Counted from the stretch's first letter, positions 53,925-63,778 are shown. The stretch is DNA of 64,000 bases from an uncultured Prevotella sp. (GCA_900315635.1 OMZV01000005.1:124001-188000); one strand, 5' to 3'. Made by a program: numbers and translations. Notes: a model not told the origin generated them from the sequence alone.

Positions 53925-55139
53925 ATGTCAGAATTCAAACTCAGTAGCATCGAAGATGCAATCAAAGATTTCAGAGAAGGAAAATTCGTCATCGTCGTCG
54001 ACGATGAAGACCGTGAGAACGAGGGCGACCTCATCATGGCAGCCGAGAAGATTACCCCTGAGAAGGTAAACTTTATGCTCCACAATGCGCGCGGCGTTCT
54101 CTGCGCGCCTATTACAATATCCAGAGCTGACGAGCTCGACTTGCCTCATCAGGTTGAGGAGAATACATCAATGCTGGGCACACCGTTCACAATAACCGTC
54201 GATAAGCTCGAAGGTTGTACTACAGGCGTTTCAGCTCACGACCGTGCAGAGACTATAAAGGCTCTCGCAGACCCAAACAGTACTCCGCAGACATTCGGTC
54301 GTCCGGGACACATCAATCCTCTGTATGCCCAGGACAATGGTGTCCTTCGCCGTTCAGGTCACACTGAGGCTGCCATCGACCTCTGCAAGCTCGCCGGACT
54401 GCAGCCTGCAGGTGTGCTCATGGAGATTATGAACGATGATGGTTCGATGGCACGTATGCCACAGCTTCAGGAGAAAGCAAAGGAATGGGGAATCCGCATC
54501 ATTTCTATTGCCGAGCTAATAAAATACCGATTGAAGAACGAGACAAGCATTGAGGTTGGCGAAGAGGTCTTCCTCCCTACTATTTACGGTGACTTCAAGC
54601 TTATCCCATTCCGCCAGACAAGCAACGGACTGGAGCACATGGCTCTTATCAAGGGGACTTGGAATCCTGACGAGCCTGTACTTGTTCGTGTTCATTCTTC
54701 TTGTGCAACGGGCGACATTCTCGGCAGCAAGCGTTGTGACTGTGGTGAGCAGCTGCACAAGGCTATGCAGATGATTGAGAAGGAAGGCAAGGGAGTTCTT
54801 ATCTACATGCAGCAAGAAGGACGCGGCATTGGACTGATGAACAAGATTGCCGCTTACAAGCTCCAGCAGGAAGAAGGGCTTGACACTGTCGATGCCAATA
54901 TCCACTTGGGATTCAAGCCTGACGAGCGTGACTATGGATGTGGCGCCCAGATGCTACGACACCTTGGTGTCCACAAAATGCGCCTGATGACAAACAACCC
55001 AAAGAAGCGTGTCGGACTGGAGGCATACGGACTGGAGATTGTAGAGAATGTACCAATCGAAGTTACACCAAACAAATACGACTACCGTTACCTTCGCACA
55101 AAGAAGGAGCGCATGGGACATGAATTGAAGAATGTTTAA
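53925..55139 (+). CDS. ribBA: Bifunctional 3,4-DHBP synthase / GTP cyclohydrolase II
   Basis: A 404-residue enzyme for both entry reactions of riboflavin synthesis. The N-terminal DHBP synthase shows [20 protein letters not shown] and [17 protein letters not shown]. The GTP cyclohydrolase II half has the zinc cysteines [15 protein letters not shown] and [19 protein letters not shown]. The ATG at 53925 (MSEFKLSS) is preferred over 53907, which lies in the palindromic element. No FMN riboswitch is visible. It follows the LptF/G-like gene by 65 bases. Confidence 0.95.
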   Translation: MSEFKLSSIEDAIKDFREGKFVIVVDDEDRENEGDLIMAAEKITPEKVNFMLHNARGVLCAPITISRADELDLPHQVEENTSMLGTPFTITVDKLEGCTTGVSAHDRAETIKALADPNSTPQTFGRPGHINPLYAQDNGVLRRSGHTEAAIDLCKLAGLQPAGVLMEIMNDDGSMARMPQLQEKAKEWGIRIISIAELIKYRLKNETSIEVGEEVFLPTIYGDFKLIPFRQTSNGLEHMALIKGTWNPDEPVLVRVHSSCATGDILGSKRCDCGEQLHKAMQMIEKEGKGVLIYMQQEGRGIGLMNKIAAYKLQQEEGLDTVDANIHLGFKPDERDYGCGAQMLRHLGVHKMRLMTNNPKKRVGLEAYGLEIVENVPIEVTPNKYDYRYLRTKKERMGHELKNV

Positions 55140-55162
55140 ATTCATAAAATAATGTCTCTTAA

Positions 55163-55195
55163 ATTGCGCTTTTAATAATAAATTGAGTAACTTTG
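55163..55195 (+). promoter_or_regulatory. Promoter of the aminotransferase gene
   Basis: ATTG (-33) at 55163-55166, 21 bases, then TAACTTTG (-7) at 55188-55195; the start codon is 50 bases on. Confidence 0.72.
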
Positions 55196-55244
55196 CGTTT
55201 GTTTAAGTGCAACTAGCGAACACGATTACGCAAAAATAATTATT

Positions 55245-56438
55245 ATGAAACAATTATCCGACCGTTTAAACCGTCTTGCTCCATCTGCAACACTTGCTAT
55301 GTCACAGAAGAGCAGTGAGATGAAAGCTCAAGGCATTGACGTGATAAACATGAGTGTCGGCGAGCCTGACTACATGACTCCGGAACACATTAAGGAGGCA
55401 GGTAAGAAAGCTATCGACGACAACTACTCAAAATATTCACCTGTGCCTGGTTATCTCGACCTCCGTCAAGCTATATCAGCAAAACTGAAGCGTGAGAACG
55501 GTCTAGAGTATGGTCCTAATGAGATTATTGTAGGAACCGGAGGAAAGCAAGGTGTCTGTAATACATTCATGGCTCTGGTAAACCCAGGGGATGAGGTAAT
55601 AATACCGGCACCATATTGGGTGAGCTATCCGCAAATGGCTAAACTTGCTGGCGGAACTCCGGTAATCATCCGTGCTGAGCTGGACCAGAACTTCAAGATA
55701 ACTCCTGAGCAACTGGAATCGGCTATAACTCCTAAGACAAAGCTTTTGGTTATTTGCTCACCGAGCAATCCTACAGGAAGTGTCTATACACAGGATGAAC
55801 TCAACGCTCTGGCGAAAGTCATTCTGAAGCATGAGGATCTATACGTTCTGTCCGATGAGATATATGAGAACATCAACTATGTAGGGTTTACAGCAAGTAT
55901 AGCTAAGGCATCGGGAATGCGTGAGCGCACCATTATCTGTAATGGAGTAAGTAAGGCTTATGCTATGACCGGATGGCGTCTCGGATGGGTTGCCGCACCG
56001 GAATGGATTGTCAAGGGATTCAACAAGTTGCAGGGACAATACACCAGCGGAACATGCGATGTCAGTCAGCGTGCAGCATTGGCAGCTTATCTGGGCGACC
56101 AGCAGTGCGTTGAAGACATGCGAAAGGGATTCGAGCGCCGCCGTGACCTTATCGTCAAACTGGCTCGCGAGATACCGGGATTCGAGGTAAACGTTCCTGA
56201 CGGAGCTTTCTATCTGTTCCCACGCATAAATAGCTATTTCGGGAAGACCGATGGCAAACATACGATAAACAACTCCACCGATTTTGCAATGTACCTTCTT
56301 GAGGTTGGACATGTTGCTACTGTCGGAGGCGATGCTTTCGGAGAGCCAGACGGATTCCGTATGAGCTACGCTACAAGTGACGACAACATTCGTGAGGCAA
56401 TGCGCCGAATAAAGGAAGTGCTTAGCCGATTACACTAA
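55245..56438 (+). CDS. Aspartate aminotransferase-type PLP enzyme
   Basis: A 397-residue class I aminotransferase. Seen: MSVGEPDYMTPEHI, GTGGKQGVCNTFMAL, SNPTGSVYTQDEL (substrate carboxylate and PLP contacts), SDEIYENINYVG, and the PLP Lys in NGVSKAYAMTGWRLGW. MSYATSDDNI near the end holds the second substrate Arg region. Aspartate or another amino acid could be the preferred donor. Single transcript. Confidence 0.92.
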   Translation: MKQLSDRLNRLAPSATLAMSQKSSEMKAQGIDVINMSVGEPDYMTPEHIKEAGKKAIDDNYSKYSPVPGYLDLRQAISAKLKRENGLEYGPNEIIVGTGGKQGVCNTFMALVNPGDEVIIPAPYWVSYPQMAKLAGGTPVIIRAELDQNFKITPEQLESAITPKTKLLVICSPSNPTGSVYTQDELNALAKVILKHEDLYVLSDEIYENINYVGFTASIAKASGMRERTIICNGVSKAYAMTGWRLGWVAAPEWIVKGFNKLQGQYTSGTCDVSQRAALAAYLGDQQCVEDMRKGFERRRDLIVKLAREIPGFEVNVPDGAFYLFPRINSYFGKTDGKHTINNSTDFAMYLLEVGHVATVGGDAFGEPDGFRMSYATSDDNIREAMRRIKEVLSRLH

Positions 56439-56517
56439 CGAAAAGTCGATAACAAATCAAAGGAAAAAATTATCAGTTAAAAGTTATTAAAACGTGACTT
56501 TGTTCAGGTTTAATTAT

Positions 56518-56525
56518 TAACTTTG
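56518..56525 (+). promoter_or_regulatory. Promoter of the exbB-tonB cluster
   Basis: TAACTTTG, exact -7 match, 121 bases before exbB. The long leader (56530-56646) has GC-rich segments (GAGGGAGCGGCTTAAAG) that may fold. Confidence 0.6.
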
Positions 56526-56646
56526 CGAAGATTATTCCGAGGGAGCGGCTTAAAGTCGTGCCCTTTGAGTGTGCAATCAACAATAAATCAGACAAATATC
56601 ACAACTTAAATTTATTTATAACTAAAATTTTAAATTTCAAAAAATT

Positions 56647-57495
56647 ATGGCAACTACACAGCAAAAGAAAGTAGCCCCGAAGAAAAAGTCTCAGGGCTTC
56701 ACTGGTGTTAGAAACGCATTCTGGATCATCGTTGTATGCTTCATCATTGCAGTATGCTTCTTCAAGTTCTTCCTCGGCATGCCGACTCACTTCGTTAATG
56801 ACGACCCGACTGGCGCAGTAAAGGATGGTAACATTTGGGGAACAATCTACAAGGGTGGTGTTGTCGTACCTCTGATTCACACACTGTTGCTGACTGTCAT
56901 CGCACTCTCTATCGAGCGTATCCTGGCTCTCCGCACTGCTTTCGGTAAGGGTTCTCTGACCAAGTTCACTCTGAACATCAAGGCAGCCCTGAAGAACAAT
57001 GACTTCGACAAGGCTTTCAAGCTTTGCGACCAGCAGCAGGGTTCTGTTGCAAACGTCGTTCTCGCTTCTCTGAACGCTTATCAGGACATGGAGTCTGGCG
57101 CTAACGCTGCACTGAAGAAGTCACAGAAGGTAGCTAAGATTCAGCAGGCACACGAAGAGGCTACACAGCTCGAGATGCCTACTCTGACAATGAACCTCCC
57201 TATCGTTGCAACAATCGTTACACTGGGTACACTTACCGGACTTCTTGGTACTGTAACCGGTATGATTCGTTCATTCGCCGCTCTGGCAGCTGGTGGTGGT
57301 GGTGACTCACTTGCACTGTCTACTGGTATTTCTGAGGCCCTTATCAACACTGCATTCGGTATCGCAACATCTTGGTGCGCAGTTGTATCTTACAACTACT
57401 TCACTAACAAGATCGATAAGTTGACATACGCCCTCGACGAGGTTGGTTACACTATTGCTCAGACATACGAAGCTAACCACACAGACGAGGCTTAA
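56647..57495 (+). CDS. exbB: MotA/TolQ/ExbB proton channel protein
   Basis: A 282-residue inner-membrane channel that couples proton flow to TonB. Three membrane segments: near 27-48, 80-98 and a long pair about 175-245 holding NLPIVATIVTLGTLTGLLGTV and the ALSTGISEALINTAFGIA motif. A cytoplasmic loop (about 100-170) links them. First gene of the cluster, 30 bases before exbD1. Confidence 0.93.
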   Translation: MATTQQKKVAPKKKSQGFTGVRNAFWIIVVCFIIAVCFFKFFLGMPTHFVNDDPTGAVKDGNIWGTIYKGGVVVPLIHTLLLTVIALSIERILALRTAFGKGSLTKFTLNIKAALKNNDFDKAFKLCDQQQGSVANVVLASLNAYQDMESGANAALKKSQKVAKIQQAHEEATQLEMPTLTMNLPIVATIVTLGTLTGLLGTVTGMIRSFAALAAGGGGDSLALSTGISEALINTAFGIATSWCAVVSYNYFTNKIDKLTYALDEVGYTIAQTYEANHTDEA

Positions 57496-57525
57496 TTTTT
57501 GCTAACCCTTTAAAATTTTATCGCT

Positions 57526-58091
57526 ATGGGTAAAGTAAAAATTAAGAAGAGTGACGTCTGGATAGACATGACACATCTACTTTCGTAAAGCAAGAGCCAG
57601 TGAAGGTCGTCACACCAGGATCAGTATCGGAACTGAAAGTGCCTGACAAGGACGTCTTGACAATTCTTGTCGACAAGTCCGGCAAGGTATTCATGAGTAT
57701 GGACAAGACCACTGACCTGGAGGCTTCATTGTCTACTATGACTAGTAACAACAACGTAGCACTTTCTCCAGCTCAGATAAAGAAGTTCAAGAATGACCCG
57801 ATGTTCGGTGTGCCAATGAAGGATCTTTCTAGCTATCTTAACCTCCCGCAGAGCGAGATGAGCCAGAAGATTAAGACATACGGCATTCCAACCGACTCAA
57901 TCAAGGGTGGCATGAGCGAATTCCAACAGTGGGTGGATGCAGCTCGTCAGAACAATGATAAGATTCAGATCTGTATCAAGGCTGACCAAGACACACCTTA
58001 CAAGACGGTTAAGAAGGTTATGAGCGAGCTTCAGAACATGGATGAGAACCGTTACAATTTGATCACTTCATATAAGAAGCAGGAGGACTAA
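57526..58091 (+). pseudogene. exbD, first copy, broken: membrane helix lost and reading frame shifted
   Basis: Translation from 57526 gives MGKVKIKKSDVWIDMT and stops at 57586 after three more residues. The second frame opens with TSTFVKQEPVKVV (from 57573) and continues for about 160 residues as a periplasmic ExbD domain. In intact relatives these parts are joined by PMSDVMVLLLTFFML, the single membrane helix with the key Asp. About 45-50 bases are therefore deleted at 57571-57576. A GTG at 57600 could start a soluble remnant, but it would lack the proton pathway. Confidence 0.82.
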
Positions 58092-58094
58092 AGC

Positions 58095-58748
58095 ATGCCA
58101 AAGAGTAATAGTAAGCAAAAGAAAATTAATGTCCGCGTCGACTTTACGCCGATGGTAGATATGATGATGCTTCTTATCACCTTCTTCATGCTCTGTACCT
58201 CTCTGGCGAAGCCTCAGAGCTTACAGCTGACCATGCCAAGTAACGATAAGAACATCCAACAGCAGAATCAGAACGAATCAAAGGCTTCTCTGTCAATCAC
58301 CATTTACGTATGCGGCAACAACAAGCTGTTCTACGGTGAAGGTGTGCCAAGGTACGATGATCCAAACTGGCTCAAGCCAACTACTTGGGGCAAGGATGGT
58401 ATTCGTAAGGAACTGAGATACCACAAGGTTGATGACGGCACAATGCCAGTTGACGAGATTATGCAGGCTGCTGCAAAGCTCGCCGCTGACCGCGCTGCCA
58501 ACCCAACCAAGTACAATGATTCTACTTACAATGAAAAACTTGATGAAATCAAGGGAGGCTATTTGAACGGAAAGGCAGGCGAAAAACTCGCTACACTGAC
58601 CGTTGTCATTAAGCCAACCGATGAAGCTTCTTACAAGAACCTCATTGATATTCTCGACGAAATACAGATTTGCAGTATTGGTACTTATGTCATTGATCAG
58701 GTAAAGCCTGAAGAGACAGCAATGCTTGCCAAGAAAGGCGCAAAGTAA
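58095..58748 (+). CDS. exbD: ExbD/TolR-type biopolymer transport protein, second copy
   Basis: A 217-residue inner-membrane protein with one helix: VDFTPMVDMMMLLITFFMLCTSL (about 17-39), including the Asp used for proton transfer. A periplasmic domain follows, about 50 residues longer than enteric ExbD. It starts 4 bases after the broken first copy. Seen downstream: tonB, 42 bases on. Confidence 0.92.
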   Translation: MPKSNSKQKKINVRVDFTPMVDMMMLLITFFMLCTSLAKPQSLQLTMPSNDKNIQQQNQNESKASLSITIYVCGNNKLFYGEGVPRYDDPNWLKPTTWGKDGIRKELRYHKVDDGTMPVDEIMQAAAKLAADRAANPTKYNDSTYNEKLDEIKGGYLNGKAGEKLATLTVVIKPTDEASYKNLIDILDEIQICSIGTYVIDQVKPEETAMLAKKGAK

Positions 58749-58789
58749 AGTCAACGACATAACAACAATTTAAAAACGAAACAAGAAAT

Positions 58790-59662
58790 ATGGCAAAAAT
58801 AGATATTTATTCACCCCAATGGGTGGAGATGATATTCCAAGGCCGAAACCAGAAGTACGGTGCATACCAGCTCCGTAAGGGAATCGGCAAGCGAAACGTC
58901 TGGGCCATTGTTATCATGCTCGTTGCTGCAATCATCATTGGTTCTCTCATCGGAATCAATCAGATTGTCGAGGCTCAGAAAGCTCACGAGGCTTACCTAG
59001 CAGAAATGCGTGCCTCTAAGCTCGCTGAGGAGCAGGCTAAGAAAGAAGCTCAGAAGAAGAAAGAAGAACAGAAACCTGTTGTACAGGAAGAAAAGAAGGA
59101 AGTCGTTCCTGAAGTTCGTAAGACCGTACAGTTCACAGCCCCTGTCATCAAGCCTGATAATCAGGTAAAGAACCAGATTGACCTCACACAGATCAAGAAG
59201 GCAATGGATGAAGGTGCAGCTGCAGGCGCACAGACTCAGGAAGGATCAACAGAACGTACCAACAACAACAGCTTGATAACTCAGACCGAAGTACCTATCA
59301 AGATTGAAACTCCGAAACCAGTTGAGGAGAAGAAAGTTGAGCAGGTAGTCGAGAGCAAGCCTCTGACCATCGCAGAGAAGATGCCTTCATTCAAGGGCAA
59401 TGTTAATGCATGGTTGGCTTCTCACCTGAATTACCCGGCAGTAGCCGCAGAAAACGGTGTACAGGGTAAGGTTATCGTACGCTTCGTTGTAGGTAAGGAT
59501 GGATCAGTAAGTCAGGCTTCAGTATTACGTAGCGTTGACCCGGCACTTGACCGTGAGGCTCTTCGCGTAGTAAACTTAATGCCTAACTGGAACCCAGGTA
59601 TGAACAACGGACAGCCAGCAGCTGTTTGGTTCACACTTCCTGTAACATTCAAGCTTCAGTAA
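58790..59662 (+). CDS. tonB: TonB energy transducer
   Basis: A 290-residue TonB. Cytoplasmic N terminus (MAKIDIYSPQWVEMIFQGRN), one membrane helix (about 37-55), a Lys/Glu/Pro spacer (KKEAQKKKEEQKP, 80-150), and the C-terminal TonB domain (about 200-290: VQGKVIVRFVVGKDGSVSQASVLRS, ALRVVNLMPNWNPG). It contacts the TonB box of receptors such as the one at 46 kb. Starts 42 bases after exbD. Confidence 0.94.
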   Translation: MAKIDIYSPQWVEMIFQGRNQKYGAYQLRKGIGKRNVWAIVIMLVAAIIIGSLIGINQIVEAQKAHEAYLAEMRASKLAEEQAKKEAQKKKEEQKPVVQEEKKEVVPEVRKTVQFTAPVIKPDNQVKNQIDLTQIKKAMDEGAAAGAQTQEGSTERTNNNSLITQTEVPIKIETPKPVEEKKVEQVVESKPLTIAEKMPSFKGNVNAWLASHLNYPAVAAENGVQGKVIVRFVVGKDGSVSQASVLRSVDPALDREALRVVNLMPNWNPGMNNGQPAAVWFTLPVTFKLQ

Positions 59663-59678
59663 AACGTTTCAAGTTACT

Positions 59679-60638
59679 ATGAAAAGATCAATATTCTACA
59701 TATTCGTAGGATTGATACTAGCCTCTGTGCTCTTCACCTCTTGCGAGGAGAAGAAGCACAAGGGCGGTAGAACAGATACGCCAACGTCAGGGGTGATAGC
59801 TTTCGCCTCTGACGAAAGCTTTTCTCCAATAATAGAAGAAGAGCGTGAGATGTTCGAAGACATGTATCCAAAAGCAAAGCTCAAACCTATATATACTAAT
59901 GAGTATGATGAGGTAGACATGCTTATGCGTGGAAAGATATGTCTTGCGATAACAGCCCGCGACTTTACCCCAAAACAATTAAAGTATCTCCAAGACAATA
60001 ACTTCCAGCCCGTAGCCATCAAATTGGCTTACGACGGATTAGCACTCATCGTTAACAAGAACAACAACGATACATGTATCTCGGTCAACGATGTAAAGCG
60101 AATTCTAAGCGGTCAAGTTACAGAATGGAATCAGATATATCCCGGTTCACATCGGGGAAAAATCAAAATTGTATTCGATAATCCGAAATCAAGTACAGTT
60201 AAGTTCTGCGAGGACTCAATCCTTGGCGGACATGGTATAAGCAACGTTAACGCATCAGCCGTAAAGACCAGTGCAGGAGTAATAGACTTCGTTGAAAAAA
60301 CTCCTAATGCAATTGGAGTTATTGGTTCAAACTGGCTTAATGACAAACGCGACACGACAAATACCACATTCAAGAAGAATATTCACGTGATGTCTGTGAG
60401 CAAGATGGACAAGGCTACAGAAATGAACAGCTGGAAGCCATATCAAGCTTACATCTTCAACGGACGCTACCCGTTCATCCGAACAATATATGCATTAATC
60501 AACGACCCAATAAATGGTCTGCCTTGGAGTTTCGCCCATTACATCCAAGGACCAAAAGGACAACTTATCATTTTCCGTTCAAGCCTATTACCATATAGTG
60601 CGGATGTACAGATGAGAGAAGTCCAAGTAAAGAACTAA
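59679..60638 (+). CDS. PstS-like substrate-binding lipoprotein
   Basis: A 319-residue lipoprotein (lipobox VLFTSCEEK, Cys near 22). The periplasmic-binding fold shows VIAFASDESFSPIIEE at the start, AITARDFTPKQLKYL, and SVNDVKRILSGQVTEWNQIYP as in phosphate-binding PstS. No ABC permease or ATPase lies nearby, so the protein may serve TonB-dependent uptake instead, or capture phosphate for another system. It starts 17 bases after tonB. Confidence 0.85.
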   Translation: MKRSIFYIFVGLILASVLFTSCEEKKHKGGRTDTPTSGVIAFASDESFSPIIEEEREMFEDMYPKAKLKPIYTNEYDEVDMLMRGKICLAITARDFTPKQLKYLQDNNFQPVAIKLAYDGLALIVNKNNNDTCISVNDVKRILSGQVTEWNQIYPGSHRGKIKIVFDNPKSSTVKFCEDSILGGHGISNVNASAVKTSAGVIDFVEKTPNAIGVIGSNWLNDKRDTTNTTFKKNIHVMSVSKMDKATEMNSWKPYQAYIFNGRYPFIRTIYALINDPINGLPWSFAHYIQGPKGQLIIFRSSLLPYSADVQMREVQVKN

Positions 60639-60808
60639 TTGATAAATAATTTAAAATACACAATAAGTAGTATTCAGGCAAGTTTTTATCAATAAAAGAG
60701 AAGATAACTTCCTAGGTGAAGTCACATCAAGCGGAGAATAAAATCTCCACACAAAAGAAAGAAAACGTTATCAAAAAAGGTAAACCATTTGTTTAAATCA
60801 ATTTGATT

Positions 60809-62251
60809 ATGAAAACAATTAAATATCTTATCGCAGGAGCATTGGCAATGGCATTGTCAGCACCTGCCATGGCTCAGGAAGTCGACTACAAGACAGCTTT
60901 GGAGCCAGTAGCTAAGGCTCTGGAATCAAATTCAGCTGATGCAAACGACCTGATAAAGAAATACACAAAGGAATTCAAAAAGAATCCTGAGGCACTTGTA
61001 GCTTTAGGTAAGACCTACTTCGGTGAGAAGAAGTATGCAGAGGCAAAGGCTATCGGCGAATCACTTATTAACAACAAGAAGTTCGCAAACTTCGGTGATG
61101 CATACATTCTTCTTGGTGACGTTGCAGTAGCAGAGGCACAGGATGGCGATGCAGGACCAGCAGCAAACTATTACGAGACTGCTATCAGTGTAGACCCGAA
61201 GAACAAGACAGCTTACGAGCGCTATGCAACAGTTAACCGTAATGCAGCTCCTGAGGAGGCAATCCGTGTACTTCAAGAGTACAAGAAGATTGACCCAACA
61301 TATCAGGTAGAAGCTAAAGTAGCTGACCTTTATTACAACCAGAACCGCTTCCAGGACGCAGTTGACTGGTATAAGAAAGGCGATGCCAGCAACTACAGCT
61401 TCACAGACTTTGCTAAATGGGCTTACGCAAACTTCTTCCGTACTAACTACAAAGATGCTCTTGCAGTAGCAAAGCAGGGACTTGCAAAGTTCAACAATAA
61501 TGTTGACCTTACTCGTGCTGCATTGTATTCTTCAGTTGAAACAGAAGACTTCACCAACGCAGTTAACTATGGCAAAGTTCTGTTCGATTCTACAAAAGCG
61601 CCAACGGCAATGGACTATTCATACCTTGGCAGTGCACAGCTTGGCGTGAAGGACTATCAGAATGCCATCACAAATCTGAGCAAGGCACTTGAGCTTGAGC
61701 CAAAGGATCTAAAGCCAATGGGTAAGATCAGCCAGGCTTACATGGGACTCGGTGACGAGAACAAGGCACTAGAGTACAGTCAGAAGTATCTTGAGAAAGA
61801 GCCAAACCCAGGTTACAGTGATTATAGCAACCTTGCCGACATCTACACCAAGAAGGGTGACGACGCTAAGGGTGCAGAAAAGACTGACTGGTACAACAAG
61901 GCTATGGGCGTTTGGGAACTCATGGCAACCAAGGCTCCTTCAATCGCTGACATAGCTTACTACATGGAGCTTCAGATTGCTGACAACCAGCTTAAGGACA
62001 AGAGCAAGGTTAACGAGCTCTATCAGAAGATTATCACAACAGATGAGAACAAAACTGACCTCAGCAGCAACAGCAAGCTTATTCTTACCGCTGCTTACCT
62101 GAACGAGGCTATCAACTATAACAATACAAAACAGCCGGAGAAGGCAAAGGAGTATGCCGAGAAGGTTCTTAAGATTGATCCTAACAACGCTACCGCCAAG
62201 CAGATTCTCAGCTTCGGTCAGCCAACAGAAGAGGCAGCTCCAGCTGAGTAA
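60809..62251 (+). CDS. Exported TPR-repeat protein
   Basis: A 480-residue periplasmic protein: signal MKTIKYLIAGALAMALSAPAMAQ (cut near 23), then TPR units such as AKAIGESLINNKKFANFGDAYILLG, AYERYATVNRNAAPEEAIRVL and DLKPMGKISQAYMGLGDENKAL. It probably scaffolds the TonB machinery or its cargo. The ATG at 60809 is chosen over the TTG at 60803. It lies 171 bases after the PstS-like gene; the spacer shows only a weak GGAGA...TCTCC hairpin. Confidence 0.88.
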   Translation: MKTIKYLIAGALAMALSAPAMAQEVDYKTALEPVAKALESNSADANDLIKKYTKEFKKNPEALVALGKTYFGEKKYAEAKAIGESLINNKKFANFGDAYILLGDVAVAEAQDGDAGPAANYYETAISVDPKNKTAYERYATVNRNAAPEEAIRVLQEYKKIDPTYQVEAKVADLYYNQNRFQDAVDWYKKGDASNYSFTDFAKWAYANFFRTNYKDALAVAKQGLAKFNNNVDLTRAALYSSVETEDFTNAVNYGKVLFDSTKAPTAMDYSYLGSAQLGVKDYQNAITNLSKALELEPKDLKPMGKISQAYMGLGDENKALEYSQKYLEKEPNPGYSDYSNLADIYTKKGDDAKGAEKTDWYNKAMGVWELMATKAPSIADIAYYMELQIADNQLKDKSKVNELYQKIITTDENKTDLSSNSKLILTAAYLNEAINYNNTKQPEKAKEYAEKVLKIDPNNATAKQILSFGQPTEEAAPAE

Positions 62252-62275
62252 ATCACAAATCCAGATAAACTTATA

Positions 62276-62310
62276 ACGGCGGAAAGCTAATAACTTTCCG
62301 CCGTTTTTTA
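62276..62310 (+). terminator. Terminator of the exbB-tonB-TPR cluster
   Basis: ACGGCGGAAAG pairs with CTTTCCGCCGT around a 6-base loop, followed by TTTTT. Confidence 0.93.
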
Positions 62311-62355
62311 TTTCTATAAAAGAACAACTAAGGCTCTAAGGAATCAAGAAGGCAC

Positions 62356-62383
62356 AAAAAAAAGTGACACCCGAAGGTATCAC
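62356..62383 (-). terminator. Terminator of the ferredoxin gene
   Basis: On the minus strand GTGATACC pairs with GGTGTCAC around a TTCG tetraloop, followed by eight T residues. Confidence 0.93.
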
Positions 62384-62414
62384 CGTGAAGTTGAATCAGT
62401 AACATTCTATCTTG

Positions 62415-62585
62415 TTACTCCGGAAGGCTGATTGCCTCGTTAGGGCAAACGCTAGCGCAAGTTCCGCACTCGGTGCATGCGTCCGGATCAATAGAATACT
62501 TCTCACCCTCGGAGATAGCTCCTACCGGGCACTCATCGATACATGTGCCACAAGCGACACAGTTATCACCAATTACATAAGCCAT
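62415..62585 (-). CDS. 2[4Fe-4S] ferredoxin
   Basis: A 56-residue protein reading MAYVIGDNCVACGTCIDECP and DACTECGTCASVCPNEAIS: two CxxCxxCxxxCP motifs, each binding one 4Fe-4S cluster. It carries low-potential electrons in anaerobic metabolism, for example with pyruvate:ferredoxin oxidoreductase. Start ATG (complement of 62583-62585) and stop TAA (62415-62417) are clear. Single transcript with its own promoter and terminator. Confidence 0.96.
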   Translation of the reverse strand: MAYVIGDNCVACGTCIDECPVGAISEGEKYSIDPDACTECGTCASVCPNEAISLPE

Positions 62586-62897
62586 AATCTTGTTCGTTTT
62601 AAATATTAATAATGTTTTTGTGTACTCTTCTCGGTGTCAATACCTAAATCTTATTAGCCATTGGGTACAAATACCTACTTTTTGTACACTGCAAAGGTAC
62701 AAAAGTTATTCTAAATACCTAAAAATAATGAGGAAAATATTCACTTCAACAATATATTTAGACAGTTTCGAAATAGCAAAATGGCAGAGCAGAAAAGTAA
62801 GCTGAACACCATAAACGCCAGTAAAGATAAGCTGTATGACAATAGGAAAAATAGAATCTAACGCAATAAAACAACACGTAAAACGTTTATCAAAATA
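62586..62897. other. Intergenic region between ferredoxin and the PorT-like gene
   Basis: 312 bases without a gene. It holds the ferredoxin leader, with several TAGGTATT-type repeats, and its promoter. The part 62700-62897 is AT-rich. No convincing promoter for the PorT-like gene could be found. Confidence 0.7.
62692..62699 (-). promoter_or_regulatory. Promoter of the ferredoxin gene
   Basis: Minus-strand TACCTTTG, about 107 bases before the start codon. Confidence 0.62.
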
Positions 62898-63644
62898 ATG
62901 AGACGTCTTATAACCAACATATTATTACTTCTATTCTGCACCATGAGTCTTCAGGCGCAGGATCAGAAAGTCCAGAACCGCCCATACACCGACTTGCGCA
63001 GACTTCATTTCGGCGTATTGGTAGGCACGCACTTACAAGACCTGGAATTCGTCAACCGCGGACCACAGGTCGTAACAGCCGATGACGGAACAACTTCAAC
63101 ACAGACCATCGTGATGGATCAAGACCGATGGGATGCCGGATTCACAGTAGGTGTACTCGCTGAGTTAAGACTTAACACCTACTTCCAGTTCCGTGTGGCA
63201 CCGGCAATGTATTTTGGCACACGACATCTGATGTTCCATAATATCACCAATCTCGACCAAAACAACAATCCGACAGAGCAAGTTCAAGAGTTGAAGACAG
63301 CATATATATCAACCGCCATTGACCTTATAGCTGCTGCACCTCGAATGAACAACCACCGTCCATACGTATTATTAGGTATCAACCCCATGATAAACCTTTC
63401 AGGTAAAGACGACGACATCATAAAATTGAAGCAATATGATGCCTACCTAGAACTAGGTGTAGGTTGTGATTTCTATCTCCCATTCTTCAAACTCCGTCCG
63501 GAGCTGAAATTCATGTATGGACTCACCAACTGTCTTGACACCGACCATGCAAGCAAGATGCGTAATAGTGAACTCATCCCATACACGAATTCCGTAACCG
63601 AAGCACATTCAAAGGTGATAGCTCTTACATTCTATTTTGAATAG
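62898..63644 (+). CDS. PorT-like outer-membrane beta-barrel protein
   Basis: A 248-residue protein with a signal peptide (MRRLITNILLLLFCTMSLQAQ, cut after about 21). It alternates hydrophobic strands (LHFGVLVGTHLQDLEF, FTVGVLAELRLNTYFQFRVAPAMYF, YDAYLELGVGCDFYL) and ends KVIALTFYFE with a terminal aromatic, as an outer-membrane barrel should. Size and pattern recall PorT, a part of the type IX secretion machinery in Porphyromonas. No other T9SS gene is close, so this name is provisional. Confidence 0.75.
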   Translation: MRRLITNILLLLFCTMSLQAQDQKVQNRPYTDLRRLHFGVLVGTHLQDLEFVNRGPQVVTADDGTTSTQTIVMDQDRWDAGFTVGVLAELRLNTYFQFRVAPAMYFGTRHLMFHNITNLDQNNNPTEQVQELKTAYISTAIDLIAAAPRMNNHRPYVLLGINPMINLSGKDDDIIKLKQYDAYLELGVGCDFYLPFFKLRPELKFMYGLTNCLDTDHASKMRNSELIPYTNSVTEAHSKVIALTFYFE

Positions 63645-63770
63645 TATCACACCCGACCTCCCCCAAAAAGAGGAGTATATTATATCCATGATAAACAAAG
63701 GAAACATGCTGCAAAAGTTAAATCTAGAAAAAATAAACAGCTAGTTATCAATACTTTCACAAAAAGTTTG

Positions 63771-63778
63771 TACCTTTG
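63771..63778 (+). promoter_or_regulatory. Promoter of rplS
   Basis: TACCTTTG, exact -7 match, 90 bases before the rplS start. Confidence 0.65.

Noticed and set aside
53860-53925. FMN riboswitch before ribBA
   Set aside because: Only 65 bases lie upstream and they hold a GC-rich palindrome without the FMN-aptamer core.
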